DNA of 64,000 nt from Pomphorhynchus laevis (GCA_012934845.2 WNNJ02001132.1:29422-93421); one strand, 5' to 3'. Numbered from the stretch's first letter, positions 1-10,899 are shown. The notes: generated by a model not told the origin, from the sequence alone. Program-made: numbers and translations.

Positions 1-840
1 AAATATTGGTTATTAATATTACTTCTGCAGACAATAAACACACAGTCTACATAACGGTAGCACTTAACTACAAAACAAACATTTTCATGACGTTATTATC
101 TCAATACATTATATGCATCTGTTAGTATTAATTCAAGTGGATTGAACATGTCTAGTCCATATTTCTGGTACCACATTTTAAAACAAATGTAAAACTTGGA
201 TCTTTGTGTATATTAAATCAACAAATTAGTCCAGTCTTTTTTATTAAGAGTCCAATCTATAGGACTGTTATTTACTAAAATATCACTGGCGATATCATAT
301 GTAGCTAATAAAGGAATGTTTCGAATAAAGAGTTAACATATTTTTATTGACAAGATCTCAATGTACTAAGTCAATTACTGACCAAGTTGGAGAAATGATT
401 ATTTGAAGAAAATTATGCTTTGAATAAGGTAACAATTAAAATTTTTCGACTGATATTTACATCACCGATAAATCCATTATACTATCTTTTAGATAATAAA
501 ATGTTTTGTTTCTGTTTCTTATGATAATAACAGCAGCCAGTCAAGTATAAAACTAAAATTGTATTTTATTGATGCTGCTCCAAAATTCAAAATTTAAAAG
601 ATGAATTTAATAACTTATTTTTAATAATTTAATTTGAGTAAATGATTTTATTAATCTTTATATCCAAGTTATTTTATTTAATTGTAATTAAATTAAATTA
701 ATTTTTATAGAATAAATTAATTTTATATTAATACAATTAGCAGTTTTATGATGTTTTTTAAAGGAAGAAGAATAGATTATGATTATTTAAAATATATATA
801 ATATACGAATATTATAAACGTGATAACATTGCAGTTATCG
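1..840. other. AT-rich stretch, nothing recognised
   Basis: There is no sustained frame, no LRR-like exon and no repeat that I recognise. On the minus strand this lies beyond the candidate last exon of the LRR gene. Confidence 0.5.
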
Positions 841-905
841 AAACCTGATAACATAGCAGTTCCTCCAGATGACCTCTAATCTTTATTCTGATGCATCGTT
901 ACAGT
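841..905 (+). repeat. 3'-terminal repeat of the PLGLN element (fragment)
   Basis: The segment starts CGAAACCTGATAACATAGC and continues with the GACCTCTAAT block seen at 3577-3640 and 46730-46790. It is cut off at both ends. Confidence 0.6.
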
Positions 906-1173
906 GCAGATGAAACTAAGGCGAAAATTTTTAATTTTTTTTATCAAAAAATAATATACAACCATTAAGCGACATGGATGGATTTAATTAAATAAAATAA
1001 ACTATTTTTAATTTTTACTTTTTATGGATGGATAACAAAATTGTTATGGAAAATAGTAAAATTATTTACTATCAAAATTGTTATGGAAATCAGCAAAATA
1101 ATATAAAAAATAAATTTAAAATCATTAGTATATATATATATGAATTTAAATTTAAAATCATTGATATGAACAT

Positions 1174-2569
1174 TTAATTAACATTAACTGTGGCGCGCCC
1201 AGCGCGCCACCCATGCCAGATGCGCCACCTTAAAAAAATAAATAAAAAGGGGGTAAAATTATATTTTTTTAATTCTAGAAAGATGAATCGTTTCTTCTTT
1301 TTTATCAATCTTAACTTTGACATAGTTATTTGACAAAACTTCAAGAACCTCGGCATTTGTATTGAAAAAGAGGAGAGTTTAGCTTTTTTTGTCTTCTGAT
1401 TATTATCGAAATCCAAGGCAATCAATACTCTATCACCGACATTTATGTCATATTTTGACTTATGTACAAGTGAATGCCTGTCCATTCTTTCTAAATATTT
1501 AGTGCAAATAGAAGAAACGGCATTTTCATTATCTAATGCATCTGATGAATTTTCATCAAGATCTTTTGCTTGGTTTTCAACTTTTGGTTCAATGGAAGCT
1601 ATTTCTGTATTTTCGTCGCTGGCTGAAACAGTGTTGAACCCTGGAAGCTGGAGCAAAAGACGAAACGGGGATTTCTTTGTTGCTGAATGTTTTGCAATAT
1701 TATAATTATAAACCGTTTTTTAGTTGTTTAAGCCATTCTTTTGAATTTGTTACAGTATGAACAGAATTTTCGATGGAATCATTTCTTTGGCTTTCCTCTT
1801 CTTCAAAGATATATTTCTGCAAGTATCTTGTCAAGGTTTGATTAAACCTTTCAATATGTCCTTAAGATTGTGGATGGCGGGGTCTTGAGTGTTTGTAGGT
1901 GATTTTAAAATCACTTACAAGTTTGTCCATTTCCTTGTTGAGAAACTCCTTTCCATTATCACACTGAAGAATTTGTGGAGGTCCTGTAAAAGTCGTAAAA
2001 AGTGTTTCTAGATTTTCTGCAACCTCCTTTCCCGTCTTAGTATACAAAGGATACACCCAAGCAAACTTAGAATAAACATCTATAACAGTAAGCATCCAAG
2101 CAAACCCATTATTGGAATGTTTATACTGTCTCATATCAACCAAATCAATTTGTAATCTTTCTAAAGGTCGTTTGGCTGTTATATGAACAGCCTTTTCTTT
2201 TGTCTTTAAAGGCTGTGATTGAGAACATGTCACACATTCCTCAATTACCTTTCTAAGAATAGTTCGAGGTATTCTAAAGAAAAGTTCATTACCGAGGTCT
2301 TCAAACCTATTCATTCCATAGTGCTTATCTTTATGAATCCTTTTTGCTTCGAGTACCATAATATCAGTTTGATCTTTATGGAATGCTCGCTTATGTAATC
2401 CTTCATGTTCATCCTTCAAGTAAATATAACCGTTTATAATGATAAAATTTTCGCTTTTCTTTTTCAACCGTTTTTTGATGTCTTTCGAAAGATACACTTG
2501 GGTCGTTTTTCCTTCTAAAAGTAATTTGATGTTCATATACTCTTGTTCATTCGCAATTACTGATACCAT
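1174..2569 (-). pseudogene. Integrase of the Ginger-like element (broken)
   Basis: This is an rve-type DDE integrase. The first 235 codons hold an HHCC zinc-binding motif (H79, H83, C112, C115) and the core residues D142 (LQIDLVDM) and D204 (ILQCDNGKEF). A TAA follows HPQS, and the frame then resumes with GHIERFNQ, which carries the catalytic Glu 34-35 residues after D204. A frameshift lies near 1710, after which the frame reads KHSATKKSP and a C-terminal part with YDINVGDRVLIALDFDNN. That tail resembles KRAB-A domain protein 2-like integrase genes. The protein is dead in this copy. Confidence 0.8.
1190..1229 (+). repeat. Left terminal inverted repeat
   Basis: These 40 bp begin GTGGCGCGCC and match the right end exactly in reverse complement. 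The last codons of the integrase frame run into this repeat. Confidence 0.9.
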
Positions 2570-2629
2570 AGGGGGATCTGTAAAAAAATATATTTATCAG
2601 ATTATAATTTTATATAACATTTATTATTT

Positions 2630-2710
2630 TGTCATAGATGCTTAGTTTAATGGTCATGCTTTAAATCTCGAGTTTGACATTCACGGGTTCGATTCTTCAA
2701 GAGGAACATT
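2630..2710 (+). other. tRNA-like segment inside the Ginger-like element
   Basis: An A-box-like TAGTTTAATGGT and a B-box-like GGGTTCGATTC are spaced roughly as in a tRNA gene, but the arms do not pair well. It could be a tRNA-derived relic. It is not called as a tRNA gene. Confidence 0.25.
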
Positions 2711-2757
2711 TTTCTATGAAAAATTACTCACCCGGTTAAAATCATAAAAATCCATAG

Positions 2758-2797
2758 GGTGGCGCATCTGGCATGGGTGGCGCGCTGGGCGCGCCAC
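2758..2797 (-). repeat. Right terminal inverted repeat
   Basis: This is the perfect partner of the left repeat and ends GGCGCGCCAC. It lies about 190 bp upstream of the integrase frame. Confidence 0.9.
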
Positions 2798-2804
2798 ATT
2801 AACT

Positions 2805-3523
2805 AAAACTACTATTAATTTATATCGTAAAGTGACATATTTAAATTTACAAGAAACATATTTTTGCATGACCAAGGTGTTGCAATGGGAGGCAATAGTA
2901 GCCCAATTACAGCTGACATATTTTATTACTTTATAGAATATGAATTTGTTAATAACTGTTTAAAAAATAGATCTAAATTATATAACGATATGAAATATAT
3001 GTTTCGATACATTGATGATATATGTGTATTTAATTCTAATAATTTTTATTCAATTAGTGAGCACATTTATCCAGAAAGCCTTATTCTTAACAAAACCAAT
3101 ATTAATGATAAAGAAGGTGTATATCTAGATATGAACATTAAATTAACATTAACTAAAACTACTATTTAATTTATATCGTAAAGATGACATATTTAAATTT
3201 ACAAGAAACATATTTTTGCATGAGCATTCATGCATACCATATAATATAAAATATAATACATTAAATAATGAAATTTTAAGAATTGCAACAATATGTAATG
3301 ATATTGGCTTTCTTCAAAATCATTTAAATAATTTAATAGATACATATTTTAAACTAGGTTACTATAAAAATAACATCAAGCAGAAAATAGTAAAATATAT
3401 AAATCAACACAATAATATAAAGAATAAATTTAAACTCTTAAGTGGCAAATTTTTATGGATGGATAATAAATAATATACTTTGCATTAGAATAAGATACTA
3501 GATAGTTATTTCAGAGGAAATAC
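2805..3523 (+). pseudogene. PLGLN element RT, 3' half (broken)
   Basis: RT motif GVAMGGNSSPITADIFYYF is followed by the active site YMFRYIDDICVFNS and then FLHEHSCIPYNIKYN. A short copy of the region upstream of FLHEH (2805-2868) has been joined directly in front of the GVAMGG motif, so the copy is scrambled. It is related to Penelope-like RTs (RYIDD core). Confidence 0.65.
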
Positions 3524-3540
3524 ATCATTAGCATGTATTT

Positions 3541-3690
3541 GGCCCCGCTGCTATGTTGGGTAGAGGAGTAAGGGGCCGAAACCTGATAGCATAGCAGTTC
3601 CTCCTGATGACCTCTAATTCTTATTCTGATACAACGTCTGTTATTTATTAGTCAATTCATAAAAATGACGTTTATTTTAAATTTCAATGT
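3541..3690 (+). repeat. 3'-terminal repeat of the PLGLN element
   Basis: The repeat begins GGCCCCGCTGCTATGTTGG. Its GGCCCC pairs with GGGGCC 31 bp on, and CTGCTATG pairs with CATAGCAG. It follows the RT frame both here and at 46685, so it looks like the element's 3' end. Confidence 0.6.
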
Positions 3691-3735
3691 TGGCCCACTG
3701 CTATGTTGATTCTTGGGCAAAAGATATTCGCGCCT

Positions 3736-4060
3736 TTAGAGAAAAGCAAATAATGAAGATTTTTGAGGTTGGGATTTTATTTTTATAAATTTAAACTTAG
3801 AGTTTATTATCTCCTTTTGTTTGAGGAAAATTATTAGAGGAAAATTAAAATATATAAAAGTAATGAAAATAAAATAAAAACTGAAAGTTTTTACCAGCAA
3901 ACATAAAACAAAATAGCAGAAAGATATAAATGAAATAAAATTTTTATGTCGTAAATGAAAACACAATCAATTATTTGAACAATTAATTAAAAATACATTT
4001 ATTCACAAGTACATTTTTATTATCTGATTAGATATTTTATTATCTAATATTTTTAGTATA
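3736..4060 (-). other. AT-rich stretch, possible 3'UTR of the LRR gene
   Basis: It lies 3' of the candidate terminal LRR exon and contains several AATAAA-type signals. No coding signal was found. Confidence 0.3.
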
Positions 4061-4061
4061 T

Positions 4062-4185
4062 TTAAAAATAACGAATCAAGGAAATAAAACAAATAACGCA
4101 AAAACGCAGATGAGTGAAGTTCACGTAATTGGTCAGATAATTGGAGCCAAGGCATTTCCAGATCATCGTATCTTTTGCAAATGGT
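4062..4185 (-). CDS. LRR gene terminal exon (candidate)
   Basis: After acceptor ctgcatgcacag the frame set by exon 17 stays open for 40 codons and ends in TAA. It contains an LRR-like core, [19 protein letters not shown], and a short hydrophobic tail before the stop. AATAAA-type signals follow within 50 bp. It is less certain than the inner exons because 5 kb of repeats separates it from exon 17. Confidence 0.45.
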
Positions 4186-4202
4186 CTGTGCATGCAGGTA
4201 AT

Positions 4203-4640
4203 AAAATATTATATTAAAACGCTTAATTCCATGCACCCCTTAGGATTGAACAATAACTATTTTAAATTTTTCATGATCAATGCAGCTATATCGATTGGCT
4301 GGTTATTTTAAAAATTAATTTATTGATTCAGTTCAAGTTTAGGTTTGACGTGGTACAAGGAATTGGCAGAAGTAGTATAATACATAATAAACAACTATAT
4401 TATAATAATCCGGTTAAACGCAAACCAAGAAGTCATGGTGATAAAAGGAATAGGAAAAATAGAGTTAAAAATATTAAAAAAGATATGTATATAAATGAAC
4501 AATTAGAAATATTAAAACAACTTTTAAGTGATAATAAGCTAAAAGATCTTTATGTAAATATAAAGATATTAGATAGGCGTTATAGTTATTATAAAATATA
4601 TATCTTTTTCCGAATATAAGATTATTTATATTATGGTCAT
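4203..4640 (+). pseudogene. PLGLN element 5' half (broken)
   Basis: KTLNSMHPLGLN is followed, after a roughly 95-bp insertion, by VVQGIGRSSIIHNKQLYYNN, KRKPRSHGDKRNRKN and the region to DLYVNIK. It then jumps to a stretch near the RT, so the middle is deleted. The WIKTLxxxYPxGLN type of motif occurs upstream of the RT in related invertebrate elements that also carry a GIY-YIG-like region. Confidence 0.6.
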
Positions 4641-4800
4641 CAGTGAGAAAGGCTAAGCTATCAGGTTTCGGAACAGATTTTTTGATCTAACATAGCTTTG
4701 TGGGTAAATAAATGCTAATGACCTATTTCTCTTACAAAATTTGAATGCAAAGTGTATCCTATCTAGTACTTAGTATATTATTTATTATTCATAAATAAAA
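4640..4800 (-). repeat. 3'-terminal piece of the PLGLN element, inverted
   Basis: The reverse complement contains CCGAAACCTGATAGC and, further on, the tail preceding it at 3460-3500 (TAATATACT...TTTGCATT). It faces the plus-strand piece just before it. Confidence 0.5.
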
Positions 4801-4904
4801 AATTTTCGCTTAAGAATTTTAAATTTTTATTGATATTTTATTGATATTTTATTTTTATTCAATTTAAAAATTTAATTGTCCAAGTCATTTATTTACGGAG
4901 TTGT

Positions 4905-5172
4905 CAGGATAAGGTGCCGTAGCCACAGAAGCTGAGAAAGTAAAGAAGAAAAATTACGAAGCTGTCACATCAAGTGGCATGGATTCTATACCGATAGGTA
5001 TTAAAACTCTCAGAGCCTTCGGTAAAGAAATTGCCGTTTTTTTGACGAGCTCAGTAAGCGTCTTCGCCGTCACTGCGACGAGCCTCGCTCAAAGACGTTT
5101 TTACTCCAGAGAATTAGCCTAGCCGTGCAAATCGGAAATGCAGTTTCTATGCTGGGGACGACAGACAGAGGC
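4905..5172 (+). pseudogene. LINE family E, C-terminal piece
   Basis: Two frames joined by one shift read EAVTSSGMDSIPIGIKTL, AFGKEIAVF and then RSKTFLLQRISLAVQIGNAV. This is the usual C-terminus of the RT family seen at 40170-41960, which lacks this part. No other part of the element is present. Confidence 0.6.
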
Positions 5173-5329
5173 ACTGATAACTTTTAACTTATAACTTTAT
5201 TTATTTAAAAAAATTAGTTATTTTGTTGATTTTTATTCTATTTTTTGATTTTATTTTTGTGGCTTTTTTGTTTAAAATACGTATATATTAAATTATTTAA
5301 AATTTTCTGAAGAAAACCAATATCATTAC

Positions 5330-5835
5330 ATAGAGTGACAATGCTTAACCTATTTCTTAACATTTTATTATCTTAAATATCAATTAATAGTAGTTTTAAT
5401 TAATATTAATTTAATGTTAATATCAAGATATATACCTTCTTTATCATTAATATTGGTTTTATAAAGAATAAAACTACCTGGATAAATTTGTTCGCTTATT
5501 TAATAAAAATTATTAGAGTTAAATACACATATATCATCAATATATCGAAACATATATTTCATATTTTTATATAATTTAGATTTATTTTTTTAAACAGTTA
5601 TGAACAAATTCATATTCTATAAAGCTTAAAAATAAGTCAGCTATAATTGGGCTACTATTACCATCCCATTAGAACACCTTTTATTTGTCTAAATATAGAT
5701 GTCCCTACTTTTAAATATTAAAGGATTATAATAATTCAATTTTAAACATATATTTATATTTACTTGATGGTTTAATTTTTGCTAGATAGTCGTTATATTT
5801 ATTATGGCATATTTATGTCCATCTATTTCCGATGG
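5330..5835 (-). pseudogene. PLGLN element RT piece (inverted)
   Basis: The minus strand encodes a decayed SSPIIADLFLSFIEYEF, an active-site region and the NDKEGVY block, with frameshifts. Matching sequence is at 8190-8905 and 45649-46330. Confidence 0.6.
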
Positions 5836-5836
5836 A

Positions 5837-5940
5837 TGATAGATATGAAAATGTGAGTAATATGGCAACTATGTAATCAGATAAAGCAATCAGATTAATC
5901 TACTATGTAATCAGATTAAGCAATTACTCTTTCGTGTCAT
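5837..5940 (+). repeat. Repeat with short CAATCAGATTA units
   Basis: GATATGAAAATGTGAGTAATA is followed by several CAATCAGATTAAG units. The same composite block is at 7138-7200 and 7254-7375, each time next to inverted PLGLN pieces. Confidence 0.55.
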
Positions 5941-5984
5941 AAGTCAGCTTTTATGGACAACTATTTTTACTCATTAGGACACTT

Positions 5985-6160
5985 TATATTTGTTTAAATA
6001 TAGATGACTTTACGTTAAAATAATTTTGATTTATCAAAATATTCAAGGATTCTATTAATTCAATTTTATCCATATATTTATATTTATTTGATGGTTTAAT
6101 TTTTGCTAGATAGTCGTTATATTTATTATGGCATATTTATGTCCATCTATTTTCGATTGA
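5985..6160 (-). pseudogene. PLGLN element RT piece (inverted, short)
   Basis: The sequence is parallel to 5680-5820 and 8450-8590 and covers the region upstream of the GVPMGG motif. Confidence 0.5.
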
Positions 6161-6179
6161 CGAAAATGTGAGTAAAATG

Positions 6180-6560
6180 CTGCAAAATCTTTTGCAGCAA
6201 ACACAAGTAAATTTTTCAGATGTAATGGAATTAAACCGTCTGGTCATGCTCCCGACGAGAGCGAAAAAGACCGAAGCGTAGACCTAATCCATAGATCTGT
6301 CACTATTGAACCATTCAATTCAAATCGCAATGTTATATCCTCCTTGTTGATGGGCGGTGCATGGAAAGTGCTGCATAAGTAAGATCTGTGTCGTCGGGAG
6401 ATTGTAAGGTAGCAAAGTGGAGTCATCGCAGGGCGTGTTAACCGAGTTGCATATGTGCCGTCCTATATCTTTTCCGAAACCTTGCGTCAAACATGTACCT
6501 TTGTTTAGCCGAGGTATAGGGCATTCAGAAATGATTCGATTTATTGTTGGACTTTAGATA
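6180..6560. other. Moderate-GC segment, not assigned
   Basis: It is GC-richer than its surroundings and has a 60-codon minus-strand frame (6244-6426) with no family motif. It may be the relic of an element I do not recognise. Confidence 0.3.
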
Positions 6561-6640
6561 TGACAGTTCGACGATCGATTGTAAGAAGTTTAGTTCTTAT
6601 AATTGCTGAGAGATATCGCACTATTTGTGATAGTAGTACT

Positions 6641-6718
6641 TGCAGCAGTATAAATCTCTCTTTGCAGCAGTATAAATCTCTCTCTGCAGCAGTATAAATC
6701 TCTCTTTGCAGCAGTATA
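6641..6718 (+). repeat. 22-bp tandem repeat, about 3.5 copies
   Basis: The unit is TGCAGCAGTATAAATCTCTC plus two bases, nearly identical between copies. Confidence 0.85.
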
Positions 6719-7375
6719 TTGTATGATATTTTGTAAGTAGTATGTATAATTATATATACTGAGTAAGCATTATATATATGCTCTTTACACTAAGTTAGCT
6801 AGATCAGCTAGCAATGAGATCAATGGAAATCGTTTTAAAATTACTTGTAAATCAAATTTGTTGTAACAAATCCATTCTAAATCATTTCTATGTTTTTGAA
6901 GTTAATGCAAGCCTATACTGGGCATCCAAGCATCTGTGATTATAGATGCTTCAGGTCAATATAGAATTCTTATCTTGCCTTATAAAAATATTTATGAATC
7001 CACCTCAAATCCCGCATTTTAGGTTAATGGATAATGCTCAACAGCTAGCACGTAAATATACAAATCTGTGTTTTGTGTTTAGTTTAATGTAATGGTAAAA
7101 TATGGTCAGATTGTTACGGTCACTGTAGTAGACGTTAAAATATACGGTAGATATGAAAATGTGACTAATATGGCAATTGGAATATAATATATGCAATTGG
7201 AATAGTAATATAGTAATTGGTACGGCCATTGTAGTGGCAGTTGAAATGAACGTTAGATATTAAAATGTGAGAAATATGGCAACTATGCAATCAGATTAAG
7301 CAATCAGATTAATCAATCAGATTAAGCAATCAGATTAAGCCATTATGTAATCGGATTAAGCAATTATTCTTTTGT

Positions 7376-7610
7376 GTCATTAGGAACACCTTTTATTTCT
7401 CTAAATATAGATGCCCCTACTTTTAAATAATTTTGATTTATCAAAATATTTAAGGATTATATTAATTCCATTGTATCCATATATCTATATTTATTGGATG
7501 GTTTAATTTTTGTTAAATAAGCGTTATAGTAACTATAGCATATATATGTATATATTTTTCCGAATATAAGATTAATTAAAAACTATATATATCTAGATAT
7601 ATAGTTTATA
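7376..7610 (-). pseudogene. PLGLN element RT piece (inverted)
   Basis: The sequence matches the region 5' of the RT core (as at 8430-8600). It ends next to the inverted-repeat element at 7628. Confidence 0.5.
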
Positions 7611-7627
7611 CCGACTATATATAGTCG

Positions 7628-8215
7628 GTATATATCTAGATATGAACATTAAATGCGCTGCTAACAGACAATTGCGCTGTTAATAGACAAGCAATGCGCT
7701 GCTAATAGACACACCGAGCTTTCAAGAAACCAATAAAAGTCATCAACACTTGGGTCATCTGGATTTGGTTAAATAGCACTGTTATCGTAGTCGCTCACTA
7801 TTTGTTCTGGTTTACGACGTCTCTGATGATGAGATATTTACCAATGTCAAGATACTGCACAATGAAATTGGGAAATGTTTTGACAACAATGAATTCCCTG
7901 TCGTTATCCTGGAAATAACGTTGATCTACTTGGATCTACAGAAAAACGACGAAACGACGAGATAGACAGCAATCACTTCGCCTTTTTACTTTAAACAAGA
8001 TATTACCAATTTCGGTAGAAAGATAACGGAAGTCAAATATCTGGAATGTTCAGCGAAATATAATTAAAACATAACAAAAACACTGATATATGTAAACACC
8101 AATTTCTTGAAAGCTCGGTGTGTCTATTAGCAGCGCATTGTTTGTCTATTAACAGCGTAATTATCTATTAGCAGCGCATTTAATGTTCATATCTAGATAT
8201 ACCTTCTTTATCATT
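7628..8215. mobile_element. Inverted-repeat (foldback) element
   Basis: About 105 bp at 7628-7735 is repeated in reverse at 8098-8215. The arms hold tandem units like GCGCTGCTAATAGACA and, at their outer ends, the same piece of PLGLN sequence (CTAGATATGAACATTAAAT) in opposite orientations. The 360-bp core has an open segment on the plus strand reading VYDVSDDEIFTNVKILHNEI, of unknown origin. It may be a MITE-like element, or a transposon end captured in an inverted duplication. Confidence 0.6.
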
Positions 8216-8905
8216 AATCTTGGTTTTATTGAGAATAAGGATTTCTGGATAAATTTGTTCACTAATTGAATAAAAATTATTAGAATTAAATACAGACATA
8301 TCATTAATGTAGCGAAAGAGATATTTCATATCTGTGTATAATTAAGATTTATTTTTTATACAATTATGAACAAATTCACATTCTATAAAGCTTAAAAACA
8401 AGTCAGTTATAATTGGGCTACAATTACCACCCATTGGAACACCTTTTACTTGTCTAAATATAGATGCCCCTACTTTTAAATAATTTTGATTTATCAAAAT
8501 ATTTAAGGATTCTATTAATTCAATTTTATCCATATATTTATATTTACTTGATGGTTTAATTTTTGTTAGATAGGCGTTATAATTATTATAACATATATTT
8601 CATATATTTATATAATTTAGATTTAGTTTTTACACAGTTATGAACAAATTCATATTATATAAAGCTTAAAAATAGGTCAGCTTTAATTGGGATACTATTA
8701 CCGCCCATTGGAACATTTTTTATTAGTCTAAATAAATACATGTCGCATTTTATAGCATATATATATGTATATATATTTACGAATATAAGATTAATTAATT
8801 TTTCTAACGCTTCTTTAATATTTGCTAAATCTAGATTTGTGTAAAGTGTACTAAAATCGTAAGTATTTTAATATTTTTTTAAATGTATTCCGTTTGTGTT
8901 CTACA
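8190..8905 (-). pseudogene. PLGLN element RT, long inverted piece
   Basis: On the minus strand the order is YDFSTLYTNLDLANIKEALE (RT motif A), an internally repeated part (8580-8760), then IFRQVKGVPMGGNCSPIITD with LFLSFIE, and the active-site region. It has frameshifts and a partial duplication of the GVPMGG block. Confidence 0.65.
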
Positions 8906-9290
8906 AATTCTTTGTAGAATTAATACTGAAATATTAACTTTAAAGAAATTTTGTAATTATAATAGCTCATTTAAAAAGTAAAAAGAATTTCGTGGGCGAA
9001 ATTCGCTATACGCATATTACTTTAATTTGTCCGGATTAAAATGACTTATAAAAAGTAAAATCAAATCATTTAACTAGCAAAAGCGTAATATATAAAAGAA
9101 TTAAAAATTAAAAATGTTTTGTTAAAGAATAAATAAAAAATTATTTTATAATAAAATTTAATTTAATATGAACCCCTACAAAAAGATAAGAATAAAAAAC
9201 ATATCCTCTAATGTTGAAAAAATATTCAGACGTAATTACAGGTATTATATCTTTAATAGAATAAAATTTGGCTCTGTATGAATAACTTAC

Positions 9291-9368
9291 AATAATTGTT
9301 GAGCTAACAAATTGTCCAGATAATCGGCAAATTGTCTTTCGGTCGGATTGTAGTTTTGAATTATATTG
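9291..9368 (-). CDS. LRR gene exon 17 (candidate)
   Basis: This 78-nt exon lies between a strong acceptor (attttttcacag) and donor GTAAGT, phase 2 at both ends. It encodes NIIQNYNPTERQFADYLDNL plus LAQQL. The LRR pattern is loose, so support comes mainly from splice sites and phase. Confidence 0.58.
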
Positions 9369-9404
9369 CTGTGAAAAAATAATCTTTGCTGAAATTTTTG
9401 GAAT

Positions 9405-9672
9405 GCATAATTTCATCATTGCTATATAAAGCATTTAATATTAAATAAAATTAAAACAATTATGAACAAAGATTTAAAATACTGATTTCTTTGTTGTATA
9501 GTTGCATCATAACTATATAAAGCATTTACTATAAACTAAAATTAAAACGATAACGAACAAAACTTTGAAAATACTGATCTCTTGAGTGTATAATTACATC
9601 AATGCTATTAAAAGCATTTACTTTTTTATTAAAATAAAAACAATAACGAACAAAGATTTAAAATACTGAACT
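9405..9672 (+). repeat. 90-bp tandem repeat, 3 units
   Basis: Each unit contains TATAAAGCATTTA followed by AATTAAAAC and TGAACAAAGA-type blocks ending AATACTGA. It lies in the intron just 5' of LRR exon 17. Confidence 0.6.
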
Positions 9673-10575
9673 AACAAAAGAAAATAGATGTAATAAAATA
9701 GTAATTCATAAATGAAATTGTCATCGATCTATAGGTAATAAATTGAATTAACTGGTATAATTGGTACAACCACATAATTTTAAACGTATTTTAATAAAAT
9801 GTATCTATCTAGCTAGCATGAAAGCAGATATATAGACTACAATGTTATTTCATTGTATGTTGAAATTACAATTGAGAATAGAAACAAAGAAATGACTCAA
9901 CAGTAAATCATATGTGATTAAAAGACATTTTTGTTTCCTGAAAGACTATAAAGTTAACGAAAGTTAATTATGGTTAATTAATTAGTGAATTAATTAGCTA
10001 TTTAATTAGTGCTCTATTTCAGTTGCATAATGAAGGACGGCACAACTTAAAGCACATGACTTGATTGCTATTTAAAACTATAATTACAGTTTATTTCGTT
10101 GTGTTGATGATGATAAATTTGAACACAGGTAATTTAATTATCAGTTTTTTTAAGAATAAACTAATATTTAAGTGAGCATACACACACCAGCGACCAAAAT
10201 CAGATTTGTGGTCAAGTCAGCACACGCCACAAGATGTTGATAGCAAAAAGATAATAAAGTTGATAGATGATCAAGCAAAGTCATATGATTTTAATTAATG
10301 TGATCCTTTTATCGACATTTAAAAAAACGATGAACATCAAGATCATCAACTTTGTCGCAATTGCTGGAATAAAGCGATATCTTCTTCATATCGCAAATTA
10401 AAAGTATTTTGAAACTTCAAATCATCAATATTGAAATCCTTATTGAAATCATATAAATCCTCATTTGAGCATAACATCCCCATTAAATAATTGATTAATG
10501 TTATGAAAATTCGAAAGACATTTGCAAAATAAATTTTTTTAATTGTATTTTGTAAACATTTTATATTTAACTTAC
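9673..10575. other. Intron sequence, nothing firm
   Basis: A minus-strand frame (10346-10530) ends LFQQLRQS and a stop, but no acceptor with the right phase precedes it. Otherwise the stretch is AT-rich with no recognised repeat. Confidence 0.4.
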
Positions 10576-10647
10576 AGATAATCCGTAGACTTCTTAAATA
10601 GATAGACAAAATCTGAAATTAACTGAATTCCGTTGCCTCTTAAATCC
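10576..10647 (-). CDS. LRR gene exon 16
   Basis: This 72-nt exon lies between acceptor tgtttgtag and donor GTAAGT. It encodes DLRGNGIQLISDFVYLFKKS plus TDY, a clear LRR. Reading on without splicing meets TAA at once, which favours splicing. Confidence 0.82.
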
Positions 10648-10899
10648 CTACAAACATTTGGTAAAATATTTACTATAATTTGAAGTGAACTTTCATTTTA
10701 AATATATAAATATTTGTCTTTTTTATAACATTTTTTATAATATTTAAACATTGAGTAATTGCTACTTTTGTAATTATTACTACCTATTAGTCGTAAATTA
10801 AACATAAGATCAAATCAAATATAAAAAAGGCTTTCAACCTTTTTATATTGTCATTGTGAACTGAAATTGATTGTATTACCGTGTTTCAGAAGCAAAGAG

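Larger units (their letters stand above)
1183..2804 (-). mobile_element. Ginger-like DNA transposon with 40-bp TIRs
   Basis: Perfect 40-bp terminal inverted repeats (1190-1229 and 2758-2797), strikingly GC-rich, bound 1608 bp that contain a single integrase gene. The repeat attaact flanks both sides (1183-1189, 2798-2804) as a likely target-site duplication. The flanks rejoin into uninterrupted PLGLN-element sequence, as at 46314-46345, so the insertion is precise. Ginger transposons are DNA elements with a retrovirus-like integrase and TIRs. There is no RT, gag or LTR here. Confidence 0.8.

Noticed and set aside
2630-2710. tRNA gene
   Set aside because: B-box-like and A-box-like parts are present, but acceptor, anticodon and T stems do not form.
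3577-3640. CTGATGA and GAAAC motifs in the 3'-terminal repeat, as in a hammerhead ribozyme
   Set aside because: They occur in the wrong order for type I or III, helix II does not pair next to GAAA, and CTGATGA is not kept in other copies.
6641-6718. CRISPR-like array
   Set aside because: The 22-bp units follow each other without spacers, and this is animal DNA.
9141-9434. 97-codon minus-strand frame with CRLSG, as in the third helix of LRR-containing GPCRs
   Set aside because: The part overlaps exon 17, which has better splice and phase support in another frame, and no hydrophobic helices follow.
10346-10609. 87-codon minus-strand frame ending LFQQLRQS next to LRR exon 16
   Set aside because: Part of it is exon 16 read in another frame, and no acceptor in the right phase precedes the rest.
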